DNA of 64,000 bases from Aphrophora alni (lineage: Eukaryota; Arthropoda; Insecta; Hemiptera; Aphrophoridae), in the NCBI GenBank assembly GCA_963513935.1, contig OY740770.1, positions 87,641,267 to 87,705,266 on the forward strand, in the 5' to 3' direction. Positions 1-11,340 of this stretch are shown here, in pieces. The notes beneath the pieces are model-generated. The model did not search any database, was not told the DNA's origin, and was given only the letters and a program-made list of their open reading frames with translations. Position 1 is the stretch's first letter. Each line of letters begins with the position of its first letter. The position numbers were made by a program, and so were the translations under genes.

Positions 1-1060
1 CACGCCCAAACCCACCTCCCACCATCCCCCACTACACCCCCACCCGAATCTGGGTCTCAAGTGGAACACACTCTACTGTTATAAAACCTAAAATAAAAGA
101 CAGTGTTAAAATTACTATATTATTTTATTAATTTTTAAAATTACTCTCATTTTGAATTTTTCTAGTTAACAAAGTAAACCAATGGTATTCAGTTTAAATA
201 CCAAAATTTCAACAAATTGTGATCAAAATTATTTGCTCAAAATTATAATACTCACACACATATTTATAAATCTTCAGCGAGTAAAAAATGGTGGCAAATC
301 ACTCGTATTGATTTTATCAGTAGATAATTAATTCATAGTCTTGGTTTTGAGGAAGATCACAATAACTGAAATTTCTGTGTTAGAAAGTCACTTATACAAA
401 ATATATATTATATCCAGGTTTATTATATCTATAATCTTAGATATAGATATACAATGTAAAAACATACCTGCTAAAACTCATATAGTCCAAATAGACATAT
501 TTATGTTTTTAGTAGTACTAAGAGCCTATTAAACCGATCAAATGATTGCGCTAGTTCTGTAGACATGTGGTCAAAGCCACAAAGTCAAAAAAACTCATAA
601 GCATTTCACATGACCTACTGAACCTAATGATGCCATGAAGTTTGTATTACATTTTTATTCAAATAATGTAATTTTAAGTAAAAAACTGACTTACTATGTA
701 GGCAAAATAAGCTTTTCATAATATATCTATTTTATACATTCAGATGATTTTCATAAAGATTGTGCTAGTTAAGTGAATTTTCATTAAAATTTGTGGTAAA
801 TTGTTAAGCCTAATTCTCAACATAAATATCTAAACATTTCATAACAGGCTTCGATGTACTAAATATTCATTTTATATTTAATCTTAGTTTTGAGGATCTA
901 ATAAACTGATTTCCATGAAATTCATAATAACTTATTAATCTGTCACTAAATTTATGACATGAAATCTTAAAATTCTCTAAAAGATATGCAGAAGGTATAA
1001 ATATTGACCCAGAGATTACTAAATACATAGCTCCTATTACAATTTAAATTGGTTTTTTAG
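1..1060 (+). other. Intron sequence upstream of dpr Ig1 exon
   Basis: AT-rich sequence with no ORF I can support. The first 60 bases are C-rich and low in complexity. It ends in a pyrimidine tract and AG at 1059-1060, the splice acceptor of the first visible dpr exon. Earlier dpr exons (signal peptide, first half of Ig1) must lie to the left of the window. Confidence 0.6.
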
Positions 1061-1271
1061 GTATCTTGGATGCGAAAACGTGATTTACATATTCTCACAA
1101 GCAACATATTCACATACACAGGTGATGGTAGATTTGCAGTTATCCATCCTGAATCAAGCGATGAATGGAATCTTAGGATAGAATATGTTCAAAAGAGGGA
1201 TGCTGGAATTTATGAATGTCAAGTGAACACAGAACCTAAGATTAACATGGCTCTCATGCTCAATGTAGAAG
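1061..1271 (+). CDS. dpr: dpr-family Ig-domain protein, exon for second half of Ig domain 1
   Basis: Internal exon of a Dpr-family immunoglobulin-superfamily cell-surface protein, which in flies pairs with DIP partners in synaptic specificity. The frame opens at the acceptor with VSWMRKRDLHILT, continues through FTYTGDGRFAVIHP and the Ig C-terminal-sheet signature DAGIYECQVNTEP, and ends ALMLNVE. This is the near-diagnostic Dpr order: Trp of the C strand, RKRDLHIL, TYT.D.RF, and the D.G.YECQ cysteine strand. The exon is bounded by TTTTTTAG before 1061 and a GTAAAT donor at 1272, leaving one base of the next codon. It joins in phase to the Ig2 exon at 16045. Family assignment is firm; which Dpr paralog is not settled. 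Confidence 0.93.
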
Positions 1272-1414
1272 GTAAATACACTTTACTAGTATCTGATTAA
1301 TGAACAAAAGATTCTCAACCCATCACATTGTTTTATTTCTTAGTTTAGATTCTACTGTACTTCTTCCACCCCTATCAATGTTGTTATATTTATTTATGGT
1401 TTTCGTCTGTTCAG

Positions 1415-1468
1415 ACTCATACCCTGGATCCTCTGCATTGAATCTGAGCCCCGCAAACTCCACACAAG
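1415..1468 (+). other. Candidate 54-nt dpr microexon (Ig1-Ig2 linker)
   Basis: The segment has an acceptor-like TTCGTCTGTTCAG before it and a weak donor (GTTACC) after it. It is 54 nt long, a multiple of three. Read in the phase left by the 1061-1271 exon it gives a stop-free linker, DSYPGSSALNLSPANSTQ, and it rejoins the 16045 exon in phase. Direct splicing from 1271 to 16045 also gives a normal Dpr protein, so this would be an alternative cassette. The donor is poor and I know no certain homolog. Confidence 0.3.
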
Positions 1469-1809
1469 GTTACCATTTCTTTCTTTCTCTCTCACACACA
1501 CTTATTTTCTAAAATTCACTTTTCTGATACTCAAAGCTCAGCATGGCTTATTGTATTGTATACCCACCAAGCAAAATGTATTCACTTGCTTATAATATAA
1601 TACATTAATTGCAAAGTAGAATTTATTTATAGAATAAATTAATTTGATTTAACTTACAATCTGTTTATTTTGTAGCTTGAGATAATTCATATGACATATA
1701 CTTTTTTGATTTTGATTTTACTAATTAAATCAAATGAATGTCTTTTTTTTCTTTTCCTAAATTGTATTATATATACTCATAATTTATAATGTTGAAGAAT
1801 AGAGATTTG

Positions 1810-1810
<1 letters not shown>

Positions 1811-1873
<63 letters not shown>
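1811..1873. repeat. (TA)n microsatellite
   Basis: About 31 uninterrupted TA units within the dpr intron. Confidence 0.95.
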
Positions 1874-1877
<4 letters not shown>

Positions 1878-2816
1878 CGTACATCACTGTTATGGAAGTT
1901 ACTTCATACAATTTTTTTAAGTATATCAGTTCCTTATTTTTAGATTAGTTTTAATTAGTTATGCACTCTTTACAGGAAATGTGCATTCGGTCTACTTCTA
2001 TACTTTAATATTTTCTGATATAAATATATTTATCATTTATAATCATACAAATATTAAGGTATATATTTGCGGTTTGATTTTATAAACCCTCCTGTGTAGG
2101 CCTACTTCATAGTCATAATTAAGTAAAGACCAAAAATATAACCATTCAATAAAAGTAGTAATGGTGTTTATTTATGGTACTACCCTTATGGAAATTACAA
2201 CAATATGATTAACAGAGTCATTTCAAGAGAGTAGCAATTCAACAATCTACTGATAACAATAATTTTCTTTAAATCTAAGTAATTTTGTATGTAAGATTCA
2301 TGTATGGACCGTAACTGCATAAGTAGAAGATGAGACCAGTTTCAGGTGAGGCGTTATCTAAAATAATATTTCCCAAAAGGTGGTCCACGAGCCGTTTCTA
2401 AGGGTTCAGCGACAAGGACCAAAATTAACTGAATAAAAAGTTTAAATGAAAAAATAAATGTACTTAAATGAAGGAAAATGAGTTATTGTTTTACACTTTG
2501 TTGTATAATGCAGGCCTAATCTGAAACAATAATGTGTATTGCTATTGTATGAGTTTAGCTTCAAAGCATGTTATTTTAATTAATCAATATTAAAGAATAG
2601 CAGCGAATGTGTAAATGAAGCTGCTCAATACTTACTGCACATCCAAAGGCCACTCTTGTGTTCTCGGACTAACCAGTCTTGTTGAGTCACTCCATCACTC
2701 ATCATATTAGATTGCTGAATCAGGCATTGCAGATTTATTCTTATTGATTTATTATGTTTTATTATATCTGCATGACTATTTTCAAGTTTGAACCATGGCA
2801 TTGGGAAGTGATTAAT

Positions 2817-3603
2817 TTAACCCTAGAACACTACTCATTCGTAAAAATTACGACCTGCCCTTTGTAAAATTCGGAGAACTCGTAGACAAAAGACGGACAC
2901 GCTCTGTCTTTTTGTTTACCTTCCTGCCATTGTGAATAGAGGTCAGTGTCTCTTCGGCCAAGCTCAAAGTTGAACCGTTATTACCGTACTCAAGCTCGCG
3001 TCATATATTTTACGAAAGAATAGTGTTTGTGAAAGTTTTAACTATTAAGTGTTTGAATATTTTTTTTGTAAATTATTGTTTTTATATTGTTAGTTTTTAG
3101 TGTTGTAAATAGTGATTTTAGAGTTCAAAGTGTTTGATTTAGCTACTAAGTGTATATTATTCACTGCACGGAATGTGATTCTCAGTGAAGATAGGACTAT
3201 AATTTTGGCATTTTTGGCATTCTACCTAATGACCTTATTGTAAATAATTTTTCTCTTTTTATATAAATTAAACACTTATAAATGATGTATTTTATAAATA
3301 TCCCATTAATTTTTCCAATAAAATAATATTTATATTTTTTTCGATTTTTTTCCCAGATTAATTATTTTTTTAAAACGTACTTGTAGTGGTGGTAAAAGAC
3401 ATTTTTTTACAGTTAAAATATGTAGGAGTTTATTGTTAAATATTTTTAAAAACACTAAAAACAATAAAGGATTTAATATAAAAAATAGTCAACACTAAAG
3501 TAAAGTTTAAAAAATAATAATAAAAATAAAACAGAAAGTAGTAAAATTTACGAATGAATAGTGATCATGTAACAATGAACTAAGAGTAGTAATCTAAGGT
3601 TAA
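2817..3603. mobile_element. piggyBac-type non-autonomous element
   Basis: TTAA at 2817-2820 and 3600-3603 flank a 779-bp segment. The left end is CCCTAGAACACTACTCATTC and the right end is an imperfect inverted copy (TAGTAATCTAAGG). Inside each end is the matching inverted motif CATTCGTAAA, with a palindromic TCGTAAAAATTACGA on the left. TTAA duplication plus CCC-type ends are hallmarks of the piggyBac superfamily. There is no transposase ORF, so it is probably an internally deleted copy. It lies in a dpr intron. Confidence 0.7.
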
Positions 3604-3866
3604 AAAAAAAACAAGTGAATTTGAAGAGGAAGAATTGGTAGAAAAAACTTTATGTAATTCTGATAAATAGGCCTACCTCCAACCTAACCTTTAAAATGAG
3701 CAATTTGAATAGTAGTGCAAGTGCAAAATTAAGTAAATATGATAGTATTTACAACTAAGCTTTATATTTGTAGGCTCTGAAGATGATCCAAGGCCACAGT
3801 GTGTTATTTATTTCCAACTTTTGTCAAACAAATGTATGAAACAAGTTAAATTCAGCCTCTTGAAAC

Positions 3867-4221
3867 TACAGTATCCTCAAGGTAGGAATGTGTCTGGGGT
3901 GGAGAGGAAAAGAGGACCCCGCACACTTTGTTTGTTGCGTTTACTTTCAGCAACACAACCCCAATAAAAATATATAGACCTCAAATGCTTCTGTGTAAAC
4001 GTGAACCCTAATTTCGTTTCTTTTATAGGTGTAAATATGAATAAAATGTTTACAAAAATCTGTCACGAAGTTGTAACTTTAGGAATTAAATGTAGCTATG
4101 CAGTAATTTGTGTACCTAGTTTTCTTGGAATGGGTTGCACCGTCAAGTCAGGCTAGGAAACCAAGTAGAAGGGAGGACACGCCCCTTACAACAGACATAA
4201 TCCTGGTCTGAGGCTACTGTA
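3867..4221. mobile_element. MITE copy 1 (TA-flanked, ~351 bp)
   Basis: Flanked by TA (3867-3868 and 4220-4221), with short inverted ends CAGTATCCTCAAG and CTGAGGCTACTG. A clear homolog lies at 39950-40323 with the same ends. The two share long matching blocks such as GGGGTGGAGAGGAAAAGAG and CCTAGTTTTCTTGGAATGGG. The TA duplication and ends suggest a Tc1/mariner/pogo-mobilised non-autonomous family. Confidence 0.75.
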
Positions 4222-4744
4222 AACATCAAGAATACTTATATAAGTCTTTGGAATTCTTTAAAATTAAGCTAGGAGAATTTAACTTCACAAAATGCTATTA
4301 AATTCACAATGTGAATCAGAATGCTACCTTAGCTTTATATGAAGTTACTCAGCTCATCGCCTAATCTGACAAAGCTCATAGAATGGTTAAAGAGCTCATT
4401 CTCCCCGATGGTAGTTGCTATTTGTAAAAGTTGACTCAGCATCTAAGTTTGTTAGTACCTCTTTCAAATAACACAAATCAAAGAATAATTTCTAATTTAT
4501 CTGAAAATATAGAAAATACTTTATTTGTTGGACTTTGTATGAATAACATATTTGTTCATCAGTTAGATAGATGAAAGTATAATTTATCAAAAAGCTACTA
4601 TACTGGTTTTTTATTGAAAATTTTTTTGTTCTATTGTGAATTGATGCATACCCAAAGAGAAGACTTTTCAATACAATCAACCAGTTTGTTATTAAACATG
4701 GTATCAAGTGGTAATGGTGCCCATGTCCATGTTGGGTTAGAAAA
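4222..4744. other. Unassigned intronic sequence
   Basis: AT-rich dpr intron. No supported gene or element boundary. Confidence 0.5.
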
Positions 4745-5035
4745 CTAGGCTTTGGGGGAGTGTTAGAAAGTTACTCTCTTGAACTATCAGGCTCTCTCAA
4801 CTCTTACTCCATTTTTCGTCAATTTCTGACTTTAGCCATTGTTTTAGACTATATTTTCCTATGGCTTTAGTTATTCCGCATACAGGATCTAGACCAATGA
4901 AAGTCTCTTGGTCCCATTTTTTGCCACTTTATCCATATTTTTGTTTCCTTTGTATGTTCTGTGACCTGGTATCCAGCTAAATTTTACCTGGTTTTGGGTC
5001 TAAAGTTTGTTTAGGTTATGTGACAATCCCACACT
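4745..5035 (-). pseudogene. R1-like LINE RNase H fragment
   Basis: Read on the - strand across several stops, the sequence gives LVPGHRTYKGNKNMDKVAKN, then in a shifted frame FIGLDPVCGITKAIGKYSLK and a Trp-rich tail. This matches the end of the RNase H domain of R1/I-type non-LTR retrotransposons (W.PGH....GNE.AD.LA.., then FIGPEP..G). It is a decayed fragment with no boundaries visible. Confidence 0.6.
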
Positions 5036-5484
5036 AGTAATGAGTAGCTATCACATGACCTTATTAAGACTTTATAGCTGCCTGACTATCCGAGCTTGAT
5101 ACTTATTGGTATGGTATTTTTCCCTTAGCTATGTACAGTTTTATGCAATACAACTTTTGCTTGGAAACAGTTCCCACAACTTTCCATATTTAAAAGAAAT
5201 AAATATTTCTTATAATTTATGAAGAAAGTGTATAATTTACAAGGTGTATAATTACAATCTTAACAATCTTTATTATTTTTATTACACTTTTCACAATCAG
5301 ATATTTTAGGACAAAACAAAACCATTCACTAAATATAATAATATTATTTTCAGACAATTATGTACTTTCGTATATGTTACTCCAATGTGAAGCTTTTCAC
5401 CAAACAATATACTAAACAAATAGTGTAATAATTATTATTTTCACCAATTTATGTCTATATTATATAACTGCAATTTTTTAGATA
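5036..5484. other. Unassigned intronic sequence
   Basis: AT-rich. No supported feature. Confidence 0.5.
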
Positions 5485-5687
5485 CTTTTACGCATGGGCG
5501 TACCCAGCGAGGGGCAGGGGGGCAGCTGCCCCCCCCCTGGAAGCAAAAAAAATCTTTATTATACATTTTCTTGCTGGAATTTAATACAATTCTTCAAATA
5601 ACTATTTTAATAATCAATTGTATATTGAATGACCATGGCTTGCCCCCCCCCCCTAGTTTTGATCCTGGGTACGCCCTTGCTTTTACG
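5485..5687. mobile_element. hAT-type MITE with perfect 8-bp target duplication
   Basis: The element at 5493-5679 is 187 bp, flanked by identical CTTTTACG (5485-5492 and 5680-5687). The ends are inverted repeats: CATGGGCGTACCCAG on the left, and CAAGGGCGTACCCAG as the complement of the right end, one mismatch in 15. Poly-G and poly-C tracts sit just inside each end. An 8-bp duplication and short inverted repeats define hAT insertions. Confidence 0.9.
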
Positions 5688-6902
5688 GGAACCTATTTCA
5701 TTTCACTGTCAACAGACTTTAAATGGGGTATCTAAGAATATATCAGCTCTAATTAGAAACTACACAAATCCCAAAACATTTCGGCCAATATGTTTATCCT
5801 CCTATGTTCTTAAAACAATGGAAAAAATAATACATACAAACATTCAAACTGGAATTCTTATTAAAAAAAAAAAAAACTATTCACCTTTAAGCAACACACA
5901 TATACCAATCAGGTAAGTCAGGTGAAACAGCCTTGATCAACTGTTGAGTAGGAATCGAGGAACCAATACATGATAAAGAATTTGCATTATGTGTATTTTT
6001 CAATATAAAAGAGGCCTTTGATAATACTGCATATCAATCAAAAGTAACAGCAGTTAACAATTGAGGGGTAGAAACACTGTTTGTAATTGGCTAGAATTAA
6101 TGTTAATAAATAGAATAATCCATGAAAGTCATTAATTAGAGAAATTAGATGTGATAGCCATGAGAAGTACTCCACAAGAAGGATTTCTCTCACCTATACT
6201 ATGGAACATGGTATTTTTTTACCCCTATTAAGTATATTAGTTTTTTTACACACAATGTAAAGCAAAAGACATAGTAGTGTTGATACGAGGTAAATTCTTA
6301 AGTGTTCTTCCACAATTAATGAATAGAGCATTACAGAAGCTCAAAGACTGGTGGAGGAGCGAGGGTCTTTCCATTAACCCATATAAGACTAACATCATAC
6401 CCTACACGAGAAACATTAAAATAAACAAAGTTAAGGTAAGTATAGTAAATACTAACATAGAGCTTTCAGATGATGTTAAATATCTAGGGTCATTCTGGAT
6501 AGATCACTCACCTGGAGTAAACATGAAACTTACATTTTGCACGAATCAATCAGATCACTTATAGGTTGTAAGCAACTTCTTGGTAAGACCTGGGGTGTCT
6601 GTCGGGCTATTACTAAATGGCTTTATGGTATTGTAATTAAACCTCAGATACAGTATGGCGGCCTAGTTTGCTATAGAAGAACAATTCATGATGTCACTTT
6701 ATGTAGGTTGATTACACTACAAAGGTTGGTGTACCTATATATCTCAGGAACTTTTAGAAATACACCTACAGAAGTAATAGAAGTTGTGTTAGGAATAGCT
6801 TCACTAGACCTCAGTATAATAGCTGAGGCAAGTTCAGTGGCATACAGAAAGGAATATTATGGTATAACGATCTCAAAGGATCAACAATTGATAAATAATT
6901 AA
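5688..6902 (+). pseudogene. R1/I-group LINE reverse transcriptase, decayed
   Basis: Fragments of a non-LTR reverse transcriptase appear in shifting frames. Near 5775 is KTFRPICLSSYVLKTMEKII (RT motif region FRPISLSSF.LK..E). Near 5900 is the Y..GKS-type stretch with SGETAL, and near 6000 FNIKEAFDNTAY (motif A, with A.D altered). At 6340-6560 comes LKDWWRSEGLSINPYKTNII and KYLGSFWID. At 6560-6880 comes WLYGIVIKPQIQYGGLVCYR followed by the connection region (LITLQRLVYLYISGTFRNTP). The order and motifs are those of the R1/I group. Stops and frameshifts make it inactive. Confidence 0.8.
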
Positions 6903-9900
6903 TTAATGTCTAGTATAAAATATTAAAATAATAATAATCGATAAAAAGGTTAAAATTAATAAATAATTGTAAGAATAAGTAAATTGGGACAAAACACAGT
7001 CATGTTACCAAGCAAACTATACCGACAATAGCAGCTGCAAAGTTAAGTTGGGGAGATAACGGTACCAATTTGAAGAACGTGACAAATACAAGGAAAGAAA
7101 ACATTCTGTTTTCTTTGAGGGAAGAAAGTTCGCCGACATACATAAAAAAAGGCACAGTAAAAGTAAAAACATAACGGAGTTTTGCTACTCGAAGCAGCTG
7201 CGTATCATAAACAGGGAACCTAGAAAAATGAGAAAGTAAATACCTAACGGTATCTCTGAGGGGAAAAGTCAACGTACGTTAAAAAAAAATAACGTTTTAG
7301 AAAGTTGGATGTCCAATCAGAAGAGACCTGAGTTTCAAAAAATTAGATATAGACCAATAGGCGAGGAAGACGCGGAACTTGGAAATCGGGAGAGGCAAAT
7401 CCAACGGGAAGAAGAGTCAGTCTAAAACTGGGGGTGAGAGTGTGTAGGTCTTGGCCTGGAGCTGGGAATCAGAGTAAGGAGGTGTTAAGAGTCTTAAACT
7501 GAGAACCTGAGGGTTTAATTCAAAGTCGTCAAATAACTTAAAGGCAGAGTTGCCACAAAAGTTAGTAGTTTTTGTTGTTTTGCAATAATAATTAAAGTCA
7601 AGGAGTAATAAAGTTGTAAAGGAAGAGGAGAGAATCATCGCGTCGAATTAAGAGTTAAATTGAGAACGAGTTAAGAGACCAAGCAGCGTTTAGCGGAAGT
7701 AATACAAGGGATGCACCATTCGTCAAGGAACCAGGATTGCAGCATCCGACCTCCCAGGATAAGGATATACATGTGTTTAGTGCGTCGTTAGTGAAGAAAG
7801 AGAAATTAAATAAATAAAAGCAGTGGGTGATTGTGTTTGTGTACAAGTGCCAAAAGGGGACGAGGCGTAACTGTTGATAAGTACCAAAATTTATAATTGA
7901 TAATCATTTAGAATCTAGTATTTCACTTTGATGAGTCATAAAAGTTCCCGTGCCCGAGATTAAGAGTAAAGTTTTTTTATAAATTAAATTAAGAGAAAGT
8001 AATTGAGCTAGCCGGAAAAATAAAAGTAATTTGAAAATAATATAATTAAATTAAAGAAAATTGTTTTGTAATAGATTTGCTATAAATTAATAAGAACATT
8101 AAGACAAAATCTGTAGAGACATTCGTAGAGTTTTATGTAATTTGAATAATAAATTAAGATTTTTAAATTGTCAACAATTAAATATTGTGTATTAGCATAA
8201 ATTAGTTTTTTTTTTTTTAAATGAAAGTGTGAAAGAATGAGTAGTCTTAAGATTGATATGAATATTTAATTGAATGTGATTCTTGTTATATAAATAACTA
8301 GATGAGAATAAATCCAGAAGATGGTTAAAAAGTAGAAGTTGTTTGTGGAATTAATTTAATTCAACCATCCTAGTTTTGGTAAGATTTCGATAGAAATCAA
8401 ATAAAATTAATTGTCAGAAATAGATTAGCGCAAAATAAGTGTGGCTAATAAAGATTAAGTTTAAAAGTAAATTCATAAATGCAAATTAATTCAAAACAAA
8501 TTAATGCAATTCAAATTAAAGTAAAAGTAAATAAACGGTAAAATATATAAATAAAGGTAACGTAGGTGAAGTTACAATGGAATGTGGAAAGGAAGTTGTT
8601 GGCAAAAAGGACAAGGGGCTTTTCACCACTTTTGTTACTGCCTACTTCATTATACTTTCACTATCTTATAGCCTTTAGTGAACTTAGTGCAACAAATTTC
8701 ATCAAAATCGATCAAGTATTTTTTTGATATCATATAACTCACAAAGTTAGAGATAGTTCTTTATAATATAAGTGAAGAGTATATATATATATATAGATAG
8801 TATATGTAATATATATATACTATATACAATAGTAGAGACTCGTTAACACATACTCCCACAGAGCTGCACCTGCTACGTTCAGGTTTTTCTTAAATCCTAA
8901 AATGAAATATTGTCTATAATTGAACCCATCTGTATTAAATATTATTCTAAAATGACAATATGCATTAAGTTTTATTAACTATTTTATGAAGCAATTAACT
9001 ACATGTAACAATAGAAAGTCCATTATACATTTTTTGTTCTACATGTTAATAACATTTTAATAGTTTTTAACAGCTTAATTAATTATTATAAAATAAATTG
9101 TAGCATGTTAACAAAGGAAGTTGTTTTTATTTGTTTCATCATCAATGTGTTAGATCAACAAGAGCAGGAGTTAATAATTATTAAAACTTGACGGAATAGC
9201 TTTAATAAATAAATAATTAGGTAGATCGGTAATCAGAAGAAATATCGTTACGTTGACTATTTTCTGAGTTAATGAACCTGTGATACCTAAAAAAGGTTAA
9301 TTTAATTTGAATAATAAACGTAGCGGGGAATCGTTTAGAATTAATTTGGGAGGGGGTAAATGAGTCGAAAACATGACTTGTATTATAATTTAAAATAAAG
9401 GAAATTAAATTAACTAGATTTCCAAACTAAAATAAATAAGAATGTATAAAATATTAGTTATAATTAATAAATAAACTAAATAGATAGTGTGTGTTAAAAA
9501 ACATAGACAAAAGAAAGTTGTCAAGTGAGAAATATTGAATAGTGTATGCAACGAGTTGCGAGAGATATTATCACTGACGTTGCGGGAATTGAAGGACTAT
9601 CTGTGGAGCAACGACTGTGAACCCTGTAAGAAAACAGGATATTAGATTTCCACTATGAGGCCGGCAGTCTTAGTAGAAGTGTTGAGGAGGTGAGATGTGT
9701 TTTAGAGTCTTAGTTGGGAAGTGGCAGGAACAAGGTGTGTTCTTTTTGAGTCTAGAAAGGAGCTTTGAGGTGGTAAGATGTGTTAAGGGTGGTACAGTAC
9801 CATACCTGCAGCTGGACAAGTAAGACCTTATAATGTGGCCACAAACAATTTTATTATTTATGTAGTCATACTCTGATTTTATATGTGTTAGTGTTGTGTT

Positions 9901-9923
9901 GTGTTACGTGTTTATGTGTTAGT
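6903..9923. other. Unclassified purine-rich repeat-like region in dpr intron
   Basis: AT-rich with purine-rich tracts on the + strand. Motifs such as GTCAGTCTAAAACTG (about 7416) and GCAGTCTTAGTAGAAGTGTT (about 9665) recall the LTR-like repeats at 23.6 kb and 46.6 kb, so degenerate LTR remnants are likely. A short TA run is near 8785. No coding region is supported: the minus-strand frames here lack recognisable domains. Confidence 0.35.
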
Positions 9924-9970
9924 ACGGGCCTGACGAAGCCGACAGTGTTCGGCGAAACAGCGCTGTAGCA
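9924..9970 (+). ncRNA. Hammerhead-ribozyme-like motif (candidate)
   Basis: CTGACGA at 9930-9936 is followed by a GCCGA/TCGGC stem with a 6-nt loop, then GAAAC (9954-9958), the self-complementary ACAGCGCTGT and a GTA triplet. That is the order of a hammerhead core (CUGANGA, stem II, GAAA, stem III, GUH). Penelope-like and other retroelements are known to carry such motifs. Against it, an extra A sits before stem II and stem I is weak (about 2 bp). Confidence 0.35.
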
Positions 9971-10027
9971 ATAACTATTATACGACTGAGGACAACCTCT
10001 AAGGTAATTAACTATATTGTAGAAAAA

Positions 10028-10547
10028 GTGCTGAGGAAACACCCAACGATTTCAACTCCTGAAGAATATAAGCAAATTTATTCAACCTTTGGAACTGTGA
10101 GATCCCTCGGAGCAGACTGGGTAATTAAAGATGTCCAATCTCTTTCCAAACTGTATAAGAACTTGCCTGGTATCAAGGACAGGAAGAAAATCATTCTGAC
10201 TAAAAACGGAACTTCAATTCAAGTGGTTGGTCAACATTTCTATAGGTTTGAACAAGAAGTAGTCCCAACCAATCTTCGGAAAAAAGGGGTAACTGCAATA
10301 TCCATAAAAAACTTCGAAATGCAGTTATTGCCTTTGGAACATGGCATTTCAGCTGCTAAAAAAATGTAGATTGCCTTCTCAAGGAAATTTATGGAGAAAC
10401 GATACCGACTTTGAAGGAAGAAATTGGTACACTCAAATCATCGATGGGATCACTGTGGACGATGATGAATTTGAGACGACCCCACAGGCTGAAGATGATG
10501 AAAATGATTGTGATTGCCTGGAAGATGATTGCGGTCTTCACATTTGA
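10028..10547 (+). pseudogene. Hypothetical repeat-associated ORF, frameshifted
   Basis: Two overlapping frames (10028-10369 and 10341-10547) read as one protein if a single-base slip near 10345-10360 is allowed. The first has STFGTVRSLGADWVIKDVQS and a KKIILTKNGTSIQVVGQHFYR block. The second has LLKKCRLPSQGNLWRND, then YTQIIDG and a very acidic, Cys-containing tail before the stop at 10547. I recall, without being able to check, similar LGADW...LLKKHFG..W proteins of unknown function in repeat-rich animal genomes. No catalytic motif is visible. A polyadenylation-like AATAAA follows near 10640. The codon content is clearly more protein-like than the surroundings. Confidence 0.4.
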
Positions 10548-10949
10548 AAAATAATATTGGAAGTGTTTTTATATTTTACAGTTTTTATTATGTTTGAACT
10601 TAGGTATGATTTTATCTTTTTTTAATGAGTTTTTGTCTTCAATAAAGTTTGAGTTTAAAGTAAAATATACCAATATTACTCTCGAAACTTGTTTTCCCTT
10701 TTCCAGTTGGTCCAGTCAAAAACAAACATGTCACAGTAGGTTCAGTCAAAAACAAACATGTCCAAACTAAAACTTGAATTATTTTCAATTCTAGGAATTA
10801 TTAATCTGGAAGACCGTATTAGGACACTTCCAAAGGCCCAAAGGAAGAGATTAATAAGTTGAGTTGTAAGAAAGGCGTAAAAAATGATCAAAAAACAGTT
10901 TTTCTTCAATACTGAAAAATCTGATCTGTGTGACATGTTTGCTTTTGAT

Positions 10950-11340
10950 CGGGCGCTTCTCAATTTTAGGACCAATACTATTTTTAATTTATATTAATGA
11001 TTTAGCTTTCAACATTAGTATACTGATGATGCTACTGAAATTGTTTGGGCAGACAATTTTAAAGAACTTCAGATCTTAACTCAAAACACTATGTTTGAAC
11101 TTTTTGATTAATTTAAAATTGTATAGTAAAAATACCCAATTTATTATATTTCAAACCTGTTACAGAACAGGCAACCAAGAGAGCTAAATTTTGATTTTGA
11201 TGGTTAAAAACATATTTCTGTATAAACAACCAAATTTTTGGTGCTCCATATAGACATGAATATAAACTGGAAACATATTTAAACATGCTCCATAAGAAAC
11301 TCAATACAGTATGTTTCCAAATGTTCATACTAAGTAGTGC
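10950..11340 (+). pseudogene. Non-LTR (jockey/CR1-like) reverse transcriptase fragment
   Basis: LGPILFLIYINDLAF at about 10966-11010 is the motif B' region of jockey/CR1-type LINEs. It is followed by a degraded catalytic motif (YTDDAT, normally YADDT) and, in another frame, LHIDMNINWKHI (LG...D..L.W..HI). Frames change several times. It is a decayed internal fragment. Confidence 0.7.

Larger units (their letters stand above)
1272..2816 (+). other. dpr intron, first part
   Basis: Intronic AT-rich sequence. It holds a candidate microexon (1415-1468) and a long TA microsatellite (1811-1873), both listed separately. Nothing else here is supported as coding. Confidence 0.6.

Noticed and set aside
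7000..7638. Minus-strand frames of 73-90 codons
   Set aside because: No motif, no start context or neighbouring exon. The region looks like LTR-type purine-rich repeat instead.
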